Origin: Tretioscincus oriximinensis
Taxonomy: Eukaryota > Chordata > Lepidosauria > Squamata > Gymnophthalmidae
Direction: 5' to 3'
Length of the DNA: 64,000 nucleotides
Assembly (NCBI GenBank): GCA_022410635.1
Contig: JAJVDF010000379.1
Span: forward strand, 1,084,980-1,148,979
The notes under the pieces: generated by a model
What the model was told of the DNA's origin: nothing
Database searches by the model: none
The model's input: only the letters and a program-made list of their open reading frames with translations
Program-made: the position numbers and the translations under genes
Part shown: piece after piece, positions 1 to 38,961 of the stretch
Layout of the letters: each line of letters starts with the position of its first letter
How positions within the stretch are numbered: position 1 is the stretch's first letter

Positions 1-217
1 CTACAATCTTCATTCTCGCCTGTGAGTGTAAACACACAAAGAGTAAAAAGATTAGAATTGGGATGNCCTTTCTGTCCAAATGTTATCATTACAGTCAATG
101 TTCAAGCTGGTTGTTGTGTGTTTTGTGTGTGTGCCATGTATATAAAAATAATAAATTTTAGAGAAGAGTAGGAGTTCCCTCTAGTGGTTAAATTACGCAA
201 AAAGCTCTGCAATACTT

Positions 218-482
218 AAGAACATAAGAACATCGGAAGAGCCATACTGGATCAGGCCACAGCCCATCAAGCCCAGCATTNTGTGTCACACAGAGGCCCA
301 TCAGATGCACCTGGGCAGTCCGAACAGAGGAAAGCAAAATATGCTCCTGTTCATGACTCCCTGCAAATGGTATCTCAGGAGTCCAGCCTGTTGCTCCATC
401 CTGGAGGCAACATCCAGACATCCATCCTAGTATCCATTTATACCCTTGGTGTCCATAAACCTGTCTAGTCCTGTCTTGAACT
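218..482 (-). mobile_element. CR1-like LINE 3' end (minus)
   Basis: AAGAACATAAGAACATCGGAAGAGCC tail, then the CR1 3' UTR and the stop-proximal GGTTTATGGACACCAAGGG on the minus strand. It may be one insertion with the relic at 548. Confidence 0.75.
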
Positions 483-547
483 ATCCATGCTGTTAGCTAA
501 GAGGAGCAGGCATTCTTATTTCTAAATTATTATATATCTATTTCACT

Positions 548-765
548 TGCATGGTATGCTGCTTATACCCTTGGCTTTCATTAAACTTGTGTAATCCTGT
601 ATTAAATGTATCCAAGCTTTTAGCTACCACCACCTCTTTCCCTTGCCTGTCCTCATTATTTTGCCTATCAGTTTCAAGGAATGACCCCTGGTCCTCGTAT
701 TGTCTGATAAATATAAATAATTTTTCTCTATTCACTTACCCCTTTCTGCACTATCCCTTATTCTA
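548..765 (-). mobile_element. CR1-like ORF2 C-terminal relic (minus)
   Basis: The minus strand reads KEVVVAKSLDTFNTGLHKF, the diverged end of CR1 ORF2 (compare EEVVVANSLDSFKTGLDRF at 13345). It is 5' truncated. Confidence 0.6.
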
Positions 766-1394
766 GATTGTATCTCAGAACAAGAACCTGCATCCAGACT
801 GCTGCCATTTACAAGCATGATGTTCACATGGGGCCAACATGAGAAAGCAACAAAAGCTGTATTTGCTGCCCTTTGGTGAAAGGGGTCTTAAAAATAAATG
901 TNGCTGTTAGTACTACTACTAGTAATAGCAGTGTAAAGAGTTTAACATTCCGAGGTATATCGACCCATGAGAGGGCTCGGAACTTTGGCAGCCTCCAGAG
1001 ACGTGGGTTGGAAACTTGGTTAAAAGACAGAAAACAGAGGGAAGTAATAAATGGACAGATCTCTGGGTGGAAAGATATGAGGAGTGGAATACCCCAGAGT
1101 TTGTTACTGGGACTAGAATTAGGAGGGGAAGGAAGGAAAGGAAAATGGAAAGAAGGAACAAAACAAAGAAGTAGTAAGTGAAAGGGAGATGGGGGGAGGG
1201 TGTGCATGGATGGAAACATGGATGGGAGCAAGGGGGGGAGGGGCTAGAGCCCGTTGCATTACCGTAANGAAATTACCATAACTACTAGTAGTATTTCATT
1301 TTGGGGTTTTAATTGTTTGCATTCCTACAGATTTTCCTAAATCTGCCTTTATCCTACGCATCAATAAACTGTTCTCCAGTGCTGTGGGCTAATA
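766..1394. other. Intergenic stretch with a purine-rich patch (about 1120-1245)
   Basis: GGGGAAGGAAGGAAAGG-type sequence on the plus strand. Otherwise nothing recognised. Confidence 0.4.
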
Positions 1395-1402
1395 TCCTAG
1401 GG

Positions 1403-1877
1403 TAGGGCTGCCATATTTTGGCACCCAAATCCGGGACGGGGTGGGGTGGGGGCGCGCACACACACATACGGATGCTTGTAGTGAGACAGGCAGAACCTCT
1501 CTTCTGCCTGTCTCACCATAAGCGTCCGTGTGCGCGCATGTGTGTGCGCAGCTGCTCTAATGCTGGAGGCGGGGTTTTCCGCGCCTGCTAGTGTGCCAAC
1601 TCGCCTCCTGCGGAGGAAAAATGCCTGGGTTTGTGACAGGAGAACAGAGCTGTCCTCCAGCACTGGAGCAGCTACGGCATGCTCTGAGGTTCCTTCCAGG
1701 ACCCCGGAAAGCATTGCCAGGCTGCAGCTGTCAGCTCTGACAGCTGCTTTGCCTTTAAAATCCTGGATTTTTACATTCCCTGATGCAGCATCGGGGAATG
1801 TAAAAAGCCAGAGGGGACTATATTTTAGTGCCCCAAACCGGGATTGTCCCGCTTTCCCGGGACGTATGGCAACCCTA
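1403..1877. mobile_element. Non-autonomous hAT element, family A, 475 bp
   Basis: Perfect 8-bp duplication TCCTAGGG at 1395-1402 and 1878-1885. TIRs are TAGGGCTGCCATA and TATGGCAACCCTA. The interior has GC-rich alternating purine-pyrimidine (GTGTGCGCGCATGTGTGTGC) and the GAGACAGGC...CTGTCTCAC hairpin. No transposase. Confidence 0.92.
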
Positions 1878-2357
1878 TCCTAGGGTCAAGTGCTGCCTCT
1901 CAAGAGGATTATGCTAGCTGTCCTTTTGCACTGGTCTTTCTCTTTCTTGGCAAATGTTCTGCTGATAGTTTCCCAGGAGCACGTGCGCGGCTGTGGCTGT
2001 TAGTTTTGGCACTCGCGAGGGAAAACATTCTGTAACTTCGAGTGTCCTTGGCCTTCCCCCTCACCCCCACATTTCCAGAGCATTTGGGAAAACATCCACA
2101 AGGAGGCGTGAAATTAGCTACAGGAAGGCAAAACAACAGGCAAAACAAATATCTTCACAAAAACTTTCAGAAAAGAATAGGAAATGCAGGGAATTTTTAA
2201 AAAAGACACTATTTTAGNAGGTCTTCTAACAGAGGGTGCAAATGTGTTCCTTATCTTGCAGCTTTTCAATAGGTTATATGCCAGATTTTTTGCTTTTAAA
2301 TAAACTCCGGCTTTTCATATGTTGGAAATTTGGCTTGTTGGCCTTAAAAATAATATA
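1878..2357. other. Intergenic stretch, nothing recognised
   Basis: No repeat or gene recognised apart from the 8-bp target duplication at 1878-1885. Confidence 0.4.
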
Positions 2358-2426
2358 GACTGGTCCCCCAGCCATCTTCCTATAAGCAGAAAAATGTTTC
2401 CTGTGGGTATTTCTTCCTCCCAGGCT
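2358..2426 (+). repeat. Repeat fragment related to 63815-64000, split by the SINE
   Basis: GGTCCCCCAGCCATCTTCCT, ATAAGCAGAAAAATG and CTTCCTCCCAGGCTAG match 63815-63905. The SINE at 2427 follows directly after GGCTAG. Confidence 0.55.
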
Positions 2427-2737
2427 AGAAGAAGAAGAAGAAAAACCNGGTTCTTATACCCCGCTTTTTCTCACCTTTCAAAGGGACTCAAAGCAGCTTA
2501 CAAGGGTATTTTGCCCGAAGGCTGACATTCTATCTTCCCCACCAGACTCTGGTGGTTCCCATGTATCTCCTTGCAGTCAGTTGCAATTTCTTGCAGTTCC
2601 TACTTTCGAATAGCTGGGTTGGCTAGAGCTACAGGCTAGTGGAAGGTGCTCACCCCTCCCCACGTCCCACACAGGGCTTCGAAACCCCATCTCCCAGGCG
2701 AGAGACGAATTCCTAAGCAACTGAGCTATCCGTGCCT
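2427..2737 (-). mobile_element. tRNA-headed SINE with (TTC)n tail (minus), second family
   Basis: On the minus strand: GGCACGGATAGCTCAGTTG head (A box), GGGGTTTCGAAGCCC (B box), a unique GGGACGTGGGGAGGGGTGAG body, the GCTTTGAGTCCCTTTGAAAGG block, and a tail GGGTATAAGAACC followed by TTC repeats. It is about 85-90% similar by eye to the copy at 57531. It interrupts a repeat whose relatives are at 63815. Confidence 0.85.
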
Positions 2738-2798
2738 CCACAATAGAATGTGGTACAGTTTGGGAGCAGCTGAGTGGAAGAGGCTGCCGGCTGCACAG

Positions 2799-2945
2799 AC
2801 TACACTTCCCAGCATGCCCTGCTGCCAGCACATCTCTCTTTCACTTTTTTCACATTTGGGCTGTTGGGCTGTTACTGCTGTGAACTTCATGAAGCTGCTG
2901 AGTATCCAAGCTTTTATAATAAGCACTTGTGATCATGAAAAGTAG
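2799..2945 (+). repeat. Dispersed repeat with ZNF143-like motif (copy also at 39880 minus)
   Basis: GACTACACTTCCCAGCATGC opens a segment that also contains CACATTTGGGCTG and GCTTTTATAATAAGCACTTG. The same blocks in the same order occur on the minus strand at 40003-39880. Confidence 0.6.
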
Positions 2946-3125
2946 CTCCAGATTCTCTCTGAAAATCTACTCATATTTGCTTTAAGCAGATAGTTTCCTT
3001 TTCAGTCTCTACACATGTGCACATGAACCCCAGAAATGCACCATCAATCTCCACTGACCTTCATTCCAAGGAAACCAAACCCTGTGTATGTGCTGCGCCC
3101 CTAAAACCTGTCACTGCTCAAAGAT

Positions 3126-3530
3126 TGGGGGGGGGGGGGCAGAGCAGATTTCAAAGGAACGCCTTCTCCCATAACAACCTGCCCGCCCCTTAAGATCTGC
3201 AGGAGAGGCCCTCCTGGTTGTACCCCCCCTTTCAACAGCCAGTGGAGTGGGAACCCGGGGTAAGGCCTTCTCGGTGGTTGCCCCTTGTCTTTGGAATAGT
3301 CTCCCCCTCGAGGTGCATCTGTCATCATCGTTGTATTCTTTTAGAAGGTCCTTGAAGACGCACCTCTTTTACCTGGTCTTTGGCTGAAGAAATTTCACCT
3401 TTATCCCTACTTTTAAATATTGTTTTATACTGTTTAAATTTTGTAGTGATGTTTTACTGTTTTGGCTGCCCTGAGACCTTCGNGTATAGGGNGGGGTATA
3501 AGTATAAATAACTAAATAATAATAAATATT
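3126..3530 (+). mobile_element. LINE 3' end with SINE-shared tail
   Basis: After a G14 run, the sequence GAGGTGCATCTGTCATC...AGACGCACCTCTTTTACCTGG...TTTAAATATTGTTTTATACTG ends in GCCCTGAGACCTTCGNGTATAGGGNGGGGTATAAG. This is the last ~400 bp of a squamate LINE whose tail the local SINEs share. Confidence 0.6.
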
Positions 3531-3540
3531 AAAGTTTGGT

Positions 3541-4225
3541 CGTCCCACAGTCGGTATTTATGGTTTATGTTGCAAGTGGAATGCATTCGTAGCTAATAGC
3601 TTTCCTAAGCTATAAATCTTGCAACCTGCAACCTCAGACTGAATGGCAGGTTATTAATTCTGTTGAGAAACAAACGAAAGTTGCTTCTGTATGTTTCTAA
3701 AAGTATTTCTTGCTATCCTTATCACTGACACAGATAACTGATAAACCCTCATCAAACATTTTCTTCTAAAGGTTCTTCAGTCCCGAAAGAGGAGGAGGAA
3801 GAGGAGGAGGAGCAGCAGCAAAGGTCAGTTGGGGCCTTTACCACCGACCCTTAAAAGCACAATAACTGCTCTGGCATTGTGGGTAAAAGGGAGATGAGGG
3901 AGACAGNCTTGTGGCAAGATGTAAAGGGGACAACTGGCAGTGGGAGTTGGGAAAGGGAGGCAGAGGAGACGAGGTGCTTCTGTCCTAGCCCCACTGGATC
4001 CCCTTCTCCTCCAAGCCTCTTGATACATCCCACCACACTCTTACTCCCAACCCTCCCATGACTGAAGGGGAGGCATCCAATCAAAGAGAGAAGGGAGAGA
4101 GAGAGAAGTGGAAAGAAAATAGATCACTGTCACTAGACCAAGTGTTACTGCAGAATATATCTTGGATCTGTGCATTCCAAGATGCATCCTAGAATAACAC
4201 CCAGTGTGTATAGGGCCAAAAGCAA
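3541..4225. other. Intergenic stretch; GA/GAG-rich patch at 3787-3825
   Basis: Apart from a purine-rich patch (GAGGAGGAGGAAGAGGAGG) nothing is recognised. Confidence 0.4.
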
Positions 4226-4440
4226 GAACATAAGAACATAAGAACATAAGAAGAGCCATCCTGGATCAGGCCACAGCCCATCTAGTCCAGCGTTCTGTGC
4301 CACACAGAGGCCCACCAGATGCACCTGGGCAGTCCGAACAGAGGAAAGCAAAATATGCTCCTGTTCATGACTCCCTGCAAATGGTATTTCAGGAGTCCTG
4401 CCTGTTGCTCCACCCCGGAGGTAACATCCAGGGCAAGATG
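4226..4440 (-). mobile_element. CR1-like LINE 3' end (minus)
   Basis: Starts with three AAGAACAT-type tail units, then AGAGCCATCCTGGATCAGGC and the conserved CR1 3' UTR down to the GGAGGTAACATCCAG block. A SINE/LINE tail scrap follows near 4485-4530. Confidence 0.75.
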
Positions 4441-4598
4441 ACTTAACTGTGTGGACACAGAAAGATCCAGCTGAATCCACATAAAATTTATACTTTTACT
4501 GTGCCCTATACCAAAGGTCTCAGGGTGACCCACAATGAAAGCAAAAATACACGTTTCTGCAGTTCATCTTTAGAAGACTGGAAGAATGACTTTAAGGC

Positions 4599-4818
4599 TA
4601 GGCTGACCAGATGACCCCTTGGGGGGGGGGGTTGAAAACCTGGTTTTGGGGTGCCTCCCAGTTTTTTCTGAGGAAATTTATTTAAAAAAAATATTTTNAA
4701 AAAATTTCTTTTTGTTTTTTTTATTTTCTTTTCCTCAGAAAAAAACGGGAGACACCCCAAAAACGGGTTTTCTCTCTCTAACACACACACACCCAAAAGG
4801 GGTCATCTGGTCAGCCTA
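4599..4818. mobile_element. Non-autonomous hAT element, family B, 220 bp, foldback
   Basis: TIRs TAGGCTGACCAGATGACCCC and its exact inverse end the element. CTTTAAGGC stands directly on both sides (4590-4598, 4819-4827). The interior is also inverted: GGGGTGCCTCCCAGTTTTTT...CTGAGG faces CCTCAG...AAAACGGGAGACACCCC, so the whole element folds on itself. Confidence 0.9.
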
Positions 4819-5370
4819 CTTTAAGGCATTTCTTTTCCGGGACTAAATCCCATTCTTCAGGACTGAAAGTAAACTGAAGATGATTCAAAGTAAAGGAGGG
4901 ACCATAGCCTTTATGTAGAACGGAGAGAAAATGATATTTTTTTTAAAATCCACATTGCTTTGGAAGGTTACATGTTCTTTTCATTGCAGAGAAAACCTTG
5001 CATTGCAAACTCACTCAGTTTAGCTGCTTTCTAAAATCCGGTGTGTTTCCCTCTTTGATTGTTTTGACGTTCAAATTGTCAAGAACAAATCCAGCAGCTT
5101 TCTCAATTACTTAGAGTGTCTGTATCCTTGGTGCTATAGATGAGAGAAGTAATGCTGCTTGGTTCCAAGGACAGGGCTTTTTTCTTGTTAATGCTCAGTG
5201 AGTTGCTCATTGATTACAGTGTGGTGTGAGGAATTCAAAGTAATGTCTAGGAAAATGTGTCGGTGATGCCTAGTTTGGTTAAGGATTTCATTTTGATGTA
5301 GTTGCAATTTAAGCTTTTTGACTTATCCAGAAATATGACCAAGAATAGACCTAAAACAATTTGACACGAG
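4819..5370. other. Intergenic stretch, nothing recognised
   Basis: No repeat or frame recognised. Confidence 0.4.
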
Positions 5371-5600
5371 CAGATTGTCATTCCACCACCAAGGAGTAGC
5401 ATTAAAGACCCCCACATTTCCGACAAGAAACCACATGAATGAATTTGTCCTGAGCCTTATTCTGGGCTATACCTTGGAAAGGGGACCTGCCATCTGCATG
5501 CTATGGCAGGCCCCAAAACGACACATGGATGGCCAAGCTGTATCCCAAAATATAACAGAGTTTGTGGACAGTGTAGGATTTCCTCTGTAATTCCCGTTGG
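5371..5600. repeat. Dispersed repeat fragment (GAGCCTTATTCTGGGCTATA family)
   Basis: Shares GCTATA...GGACCTGCCATCTGCATGCTATG and CACATGGATGGCCAAGCTG with 12600-12690 and 25570-25680. Probably a non-autonomous DNA element. Confidence 0.45.
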
Positions 5601-5637
5601 AACCCAATGAGTTTCTATTCCCATCCATTTTGCATAT

Positions 5638-5690
5638 TATTTATTTATTTATATTTATACCCCGCCCCACACCCAAAGGTCTCAGGTCAA
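5638..5690 (-). mobile_element. SINE/LINE tail fragment (minus)
   Basis: ATTTATTTATTTATATTTATACCCCGCCC...AAAGGTCTCAGG is the reverse complement of the common tail. Confidence 0.55.
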
Positions 5691-6524
5691 ACAATGAGAA
5701 ATCTGCTGTGTTAAGGTATTGTACACATGGACTCTGTGTAGGATGCCAATCAAATAAAGGTCCCCAGCTGTTGAGAAAGATGCTCCATTTGAACTCCGAN
5801 ACGGCGTCCTCTTGTGGTTTCATATTACACTGTTAAAGTATGTTGCTAAAGTTGTATTGACCTTCCAGAAAGTAGGAAGTCAAGTTGTACTTGGATTTCA
5901 GTGACTCTTATAGCACGAATATATAGGTTTTAACAACTAAATCAAAAAATGTTTTCTTTGTATTTTAAAAGACAACTTCTTTTCCAAATGGCTGATAGTA
6001 CTCAGAGCGGATTGCAACATAATATCACGTATCTTTTTGTCTGATTCTTAAAATTAAATGGTGTTTTAAAAAATGGTAGATGCTGAAAGTAAAATGTAGC
6101 CAAGAGTCTTAACCAGTCCTTAAAAGAAAAAATAGCTTCTTGACAGTGCTAAATTTGACATTTAAAATTCCCAAATTTTGGGAAAGAAAATGCTAAAACA
6201 GGCCACCATTGTACAAGTTCTTCTTATACTGTTTATTGTTAGACTGTGTTAGACAGCAAAGGGGAGGGAAGTAATGTACAACATCTAATAAATGAAGTAT
6301 GAGCTCCCATGTTAGAAAATAACAATACAATGAGAGACATGNACTACCCTGGGAAGCAGGTAATTTCTAAGATTGATTTAAATAAAAACATAGGAACAAG
6401 AGAAAGGTAGGACAATGATCATGTCTTATTTGTCTGGTGTTATGTATTAGTTCGTATTTTGTTTGATTTTAACATATTGTTTTTATGTTTGGTATTGGGT
6501 TGATTGACATGTATATTATTTATG
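5691..6524. other. AT-rich intergenic stretch, nothing recognised
   Basis: No recognisable gene or repeat. Confidence 0.4.
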
Positions 6525-6775
6525 TTTGGTGTAGTGGTTAGAGTGTTGGACTTGTACCTGGTAGTCTCCCGGTTCGATTCCCCACTCCTCCATGAAAGTC
6601 AGCTGGGTGACCTTGGGCCAGTCACAGTTCTTTGAACTCTCTCAGCCCCACCTACTCCACAGGGTGTCTGTTGTGGAGAAAGCAACAAAAGCTATGTGCA
6701 CCACCCTATGGTTGGCCACCCTGAGACCTTTGAGTGTAGGGTGGGATATAAGTACAAATAAATAAATAAATAAAA
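6525..6775 (+). mobile_element. Full-length Sauria-type tRNA SINE
   Basis: Head GGTGTAGTGGTTAGAGTG (A box) and B box GGTTCGATTCC at 6571-6581 are followed by GGTGACCTTGGGCCAGTCAC, the GTTGTGGAGAAAGC block, and tail GAGACCTTTGAGTGTAGGG with AAATAAATAAATAAATAAA. All expected parts are present. Confidence 0.9.
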
Positions 6776-8174
6776 ATGTTAAGTGGCATTTTGAAGCTGA
6801 AATAAGACTTCATGGACATAAGTTGATATGGTATTCATATAAATGTATATTGTAACATGAAGGAAACTGATTCTATTGTATGTATGTATATGTGTCTTTA
6901 AATAAATGAATAAAATTTTTTACACTGCATAATTAGATGTCCCAACGCAGAGAAAAATGTAATTTAAACAATTATTAAAATTACAAAATCAAAGCAATGT
7001 AAACAAATAAAAAATAAACAAAAACAAATAACCATGCTGTAAATATACAAGAGAATTATTAAAATAATGGGAAATTCCACTAAATAACAAAAGCCAGATG
7101 ATAATATTCTTTCAGAAGTTGTCAGAAGAGAGACACACTGTGAGCCTTTAGTACTTCTGGGAGATTGTTTCTCTTCTCACAAAGGGTTTGTTTTGCTCAC
7201 AAAATTAACCAGCCCTTTTACAATACTAGAGCTATCATTTTCAACAAATGAAGTGTAAAATTCTTAACTGAATTTCCTTTCAACTTTGATGCCTGTGTCC
7301 GTTCTCCAGTTGACTCGGGAGGAATGCAAAGAGATTTCTTCTAAAGTCACAACCTATGTCATGATTTGCCAGTACAAAGATGCTTGTATAACAGGGTTTA
7401 TAGGGAACTACGTCTAGCTTGGAAACTGCCATGGAAATGCCTTCTCCACCTGATATTCTTCAGATGGGGACACTGTCACTTTCACAAACTGAAAATAACA
7501 GTGTGAGCTCATAGGTTACGAATGATATGATCTGCAAGTGCTCAGGCTTGAAAATTCATAAACAGTCAAACAAGAGCATTAGAAGAAACACAGTAAGCTG
7601 TCAATTCATACTTTAAACTTGGTCTCGAATTCCACGTGATCTTCTGAAAGCTTACANTGAATTCAACTTGCAAGATAAAATGGAGAAAAATAAAGTTATC
7701 CCAATTCTTTAATGGTTCCCTGNATAATCACTGAGACAATAGTATTCTATCAAAAGGTAGAATTCAAAGAACTGTCCGTGTTAATATGTATCAGAATGTC
7801 TAGCAAGACTTTCATAGCACCTTAGTCTGGATCAGAATTTTTAGCAAGGGTGTGTACGTGTCTTGTGTTAGAAACCAACACCTTCCTAGACATTTATACA
7901 TCTTTAGATGCTATGGAGTGTACTCTGTAGAATATGAAGAAGTAGCCTTGTCTAGGAAAGCTCACACTAACATTTGCATTTAATCTGTAATAAATGTATT
8001 TTTATCAAAAGTGAGCAATGTTCTTACTTTATAAATGAGCATATTCTTCATTCTCTTCAACCCCTTGGTATTAGATAATAGCTGGCTGATTATTCTATAT
8101 AGTCATTCAAGTTAGTAGGACACAATATATCATGTTGGTACTATCACACCAGTATTTGAATCTGTTATTAATGG
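6776..8174. other. AT-rich intergenic stretch, nothing recognised
   Basis: No open frame with family resemblance and no clear repeat. The next gene downstream of NAMPT is not reached. Confidence 0.45.
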
Positions 8175-8482
8175 CTAGAATATTGGTTCCCCAACTTTTT
8201 TGAATGACGACACTATTTACAGAAGCCCATTCTAATCGCAAATGCATCAGCACATTACTTCTGTTGTGTCTATCGCTAAAAAATGACATTTCCGGAATTA
8301 CGAACGAGAAATGACATCATTCAATATATTTCGGGAATCAGAAACTGGAAATGACAACATTCAAGCTGTCATTTCCAGAACAGGAACTAGAAATTATATT
8401 GATTACTGGGTGGGGTGAGAAGAAGAGACCCCAGAGAAAACTCTTCATGACCCCATTTGGGGTTGGCAACGTCTAGGCTAAA
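8175..8482. mobile_element. Probable Charlie-like hAT relic
   Basis: The left part TTGGTTCCCCAAC and right part CATGACCCCATTTGGGGTTGG resemble hAT-Charlie ends. Short flanks GGCTAGA and GGCTAAA could be an eroded target duplication. Internal GAAATGACA/TGTCATTTC repeats occur. It lies just beyond the NAMPT poly(A) cluster. Confidence 0.45.
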
Positions 8483-8647
8483 GTAATACAATATTAATGC
8501 CAAATCATATAATACTTGATTATCCCTAGTTTACAATACAATATTGTCCTTTCGTTCATTCTATTAAAAATGTGTTGGTAGTCAATACAGGTCTTGTTTG
8601 GCAATCAAATAATCCAAGTCTAAAACAAAATAAAGTAACTTATACAC

Positions 8648-8685
8648 TTTATTACTGGAACTAAAACTTTATTTCCATGTTTATT
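8648..8685 (-). terminator. Cluster of three AATAAA polyadenylation hexamers
   Basis: On the minus strand AATAAA occurs at 8685-8680, 8673-8668 and 8653-8648, followed by a T-rich stretch (TTTATTTTGTTTTAG, near 8635-8620) that could act as the downstream element. This is the best candidate for the distal NAMPT poly(A) site. Confidence 0.55.
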
Positions 8686-9341
8686 ACATTTGTCTTTGAT
8701 GCCAAGTACATTATAACTAAAACACGGGGTTCAGGTGAATACTTACTCGGCTAAGTAGATAGGAAGGTATGTAAAACTAGAGAAAATTTCCATTTATGTT
8801 TTGAATTTTGGCAAACAATAAATACATTTCAAATCTTCCAAGATGGATTCTTTACTATAAAAAGATTTAATATCAATTTCATAATTCATTCCTCTGAGAA
8901 AAAATAGTCATAAAAATAATTTCTTATGTTAAATACAGGTTACAAATAAATTATTTTTAGANTCAACACAAAAAATTTTCCTGATTACGATTTTTCTTTT
9001 TTAAATACACGCACTGTATATCATGAAATGGGAGTTGGAGGTCTATTTCTACAAACGTCAATGTATGAAGAAATCTCTTTTAACACATTGTTTTTCTCTA
9101 CATGGAAGAACCAGGATGCCTGTGGTTCAAGTTCTGGAAAATAAGTTGTATCCCACACCAATTTTTGCTTGGTGTTTCACAGATCAACAGTTTTTAACAC
9201 TAGAATCTCATTAGCAGGATTCTTTAACAAATACAGGTGAAGAAACTCGCTGTTTTAATAAGATGTGCACCAATCCCTCCCAGAAACAACAAGGAACTGA
9301 AACATTCTACGGGCATTCTAGTGCTTAAGAATACCTCTTCT

Positions 9342-9349
9342 TTCAAGTA
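9342..9349 (-). promoter_or_regulatory. Perfect 8-mer miR-26 seed match in NAMPT 3' UTR
   Basis: The minus strand reads TACTTGAA, the complement of the miR-26 seed plus the A opposite position 1. miR-26 regulation of NAMPT has been reported in mammals, so this may be a conserved site. An 8-mer can occur by chance in 2.6 kb. Confidence 0.45.
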
Positions 9350-11226
9350 TAAAATTGCAACTTGTATCACTTATGCAGTTTGTTCCCCACTACCACTGTG
9401 TGTTGAGTTTAAGTTTACTAAAAAAATTAGCTTTTGATTATTTATTTATTTTTGATCAAAATTTCAGTGCAGTTATTAAAATAAAGAAGATTGTTTGGGG
9501 GCATGAAAACAAATGTTCAGAAAACTAATCAAACCACTGATTTTGATAGTGTGAAATCTAAGTCAAATCACGGGTGAGACATATTAGTATATCTGGATAA
9601 TAAGAATGGTTTTAAAGCAGGAACATTAAAATATGGCTTCTCAACAGTTTTATAAAAGCACATTATCTTGGTTTTATCTGTAGCGTTGCGTGATTCGGTT
9701 TTGCAAATATTTTAAAGCCAGCAAAATGTATTTTATGGAGTACTTGGAAATTTTATGATTTGCCAGAGCTAGCAACCAAAATAATATTGCTTTTGAAGGA
9801 AGGCTGACAAAGACTTGTTTTTACCAGTTGTCTTGAAATATGGCTGCAACCCTCACAACTTGTTACAGCACATTAAGTCATCCCTTAGCTTCCACGTTCT
9901 TTAAAGATCAGTTGAAAGAATATGTAGAAAGTGAATCAAGTGCAGTCATGAAAAGAGTACCATTCGTTACCTTTAGCATTTAAAATTATCAGCTTCTGCA
10001 TAGTATGTCTTATGGGGAGGCTACTAAGGAGTTTGACTAGCGTTTTATTTAAAAGCGCTTTTAACAAAAATAATAATTAAGATTCTATACAGCTTAACAT
10101 CCAGTTCTGACAAAAAAGGCAAAAACCAGTGACGAAAGTTAAAAATAAAATAAAAAGTGCACTACTTTAAGTCCAGTTCTTTACTTCGATGGTTGACACA
10201 AAATACAGGAAAAAACAAAATCGGAAAGTGTAGTTACATCACTTCTACACCTCAGAATTTTACATATGAGTGAACGTATGTGTAAGAGACTGGGTGTATC
10301 TATGTTCTCCTATAGGAGGAGGAAATATTTTAGAAATTTTACAACCATTACTGCTATGCATTTATCTGGACAGAGGTTCCTCTGATCTCAAAGGAACCTA
10401 TACCCATGAAAATGTATCAGATATGAAATCTTGTTCTTGGAATATAGAGGCGCCCTTGGCAGTCTTCGTTGTAGTAAACCTTCTCACATTTGGCATTTAT
10501 TTCTGTATCTTTTTTTTCTAGTAAGGTCTATGTATCTGTACTCATTTATACTATCTCACCCTTGCAATAAGAATGGATATTTATTTATCCAATGCCGGGT
10601 AACTTCAGTGAAGTGTGAGGTCCTTTCCACAAGTACTATTGGAGTTACCCTGATCAAAACTTTGAAATAGTACAGCTGTCACGATAAAACTTAAGGCCAT
10701 GTTTTATTTGCTGATCAATGGACAAAAAGGCAATGGATTCCCCTCCACCCCCCAATATTTCCTTTGAAGTCTGTGCTCATAAAAATCAGGAACGTTGGAA
10801 AGACATAATTTTTGAAATTTTAAATATATTTTACACAATCTTGTTTGTACAAAAATACAAGTTAAATATAAACATAAAGCAATGATACTTTTATGCAAAT
10901 CTGTTTTGTGGTGTGTTGCTCTCTCTATATAAAAAGTTTCCACCGTGTCTCATTAGCAAGGAGCGGTCAATACCAGATTGAATCTCTGTTAGCAACAAAC
11001 GTTTATAGGAGCACGATGAACATTTCAATTTTTTTAAAAGTATTCCTCCCAATTCCATTTTTCCCCTAAAGACCGGCAAAGAAAAAAAAGAAAAATATAG
11101 GGTAATAATGTCCATAAACCAACAAACAATTTGGCTATAATGTGGCAGACACAAACACAGATTTGTACAAGAAACCATTAGCTATAATAATAATAATAGT
11201 ACATAATTCTTACACACATACAAACA

Positions 11227-11233
11227 TGGAATG
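11227..11233 (-). promoter_or_regulatory. Possible miR-1/206 seed match just after the NAMPT stop
   Basis: The minus strand reads CATTCCA about 6 nt after the stop codon, a 7-mer match to the miR-1/206 seed. Sites this close to a stop are usually weak, so this is a low-confidence note. Confidence 0.2.
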
Positions 11234-11238
11234 ACACT

Positions 11239-38730
<27,492 letters not shown>

Positions 38731-38920
38731 GTCGCCTGAGGAGAAGAACGACGGGGGGGGGGGAGGGCAAGAGGAGAGCCTGCCGCGCGCGCGAGCACCA
38801 GCCAGCCAGCCGAGGAGGGGCCACGACCAAAATGGGCTTCTCCTCGTCCTCCTCACTCGGCGGCTGCTGCTGCCGTTGCCCGCTGCCAAGCGCCTGAGGG
38901 GCGGCCAGGGGGCGGAGCTT

Positions 38921-38928
38921 CGACGTCA
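38921..38928 (-). promoter_or_regulatory. CRE-like site TGACGTCG
   Basis: One mismatch from the CRE consensus, on the minus strand about 190 bp above the ATG. A bare GACGTC palindrome also overlaps the CCAAT box at 38962-38971. This is the CRE-type site nearest the likely transcription start. Confidence 0.5.
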
Positions 38929-38961
38929 CGATGGGACGCCGCCATCCCCGCCCTGGCCTTG

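Larger units (their letters stand above)
8630..11238 (-). other. NAMPT: Putative NAMPT 3' untranslated region (about 2.6 kb)
   Basis: Downstream of the TAA the sequence is AT-rich, free of recognisable transposons for about 2.6 kb, and ends at a cluster of AATAAA hexamers. Mammalian NAMPT messages also have a 3' UTR of more than 2 kb. Several earlier AATAAA hexamers (for example near 10700, 10580, 10495 and 9440-9455) could give shorter forms. Extent is inferred, not shown by transcript data. Confidence 0.6.

Noticed and set aside
824..1231. 135-codon minus-strand frame
   Set aside because: Low-complexity composition over a purine-rich patch and no family resemblance.
6525..6600. tRNA gene
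   Set aside because: Head of a Sauria-type SINE, with the full SINE body and tail following.
38731..38889. In-frame extension of NAMPT upstream of the ATG (53 codons)
   Set aside because: The extension contains no ATG; it could only begin at a TTG (38889) and a TGA closes the frame at 38928-38926. The conserved N-terminus fits the ATG at 38730.
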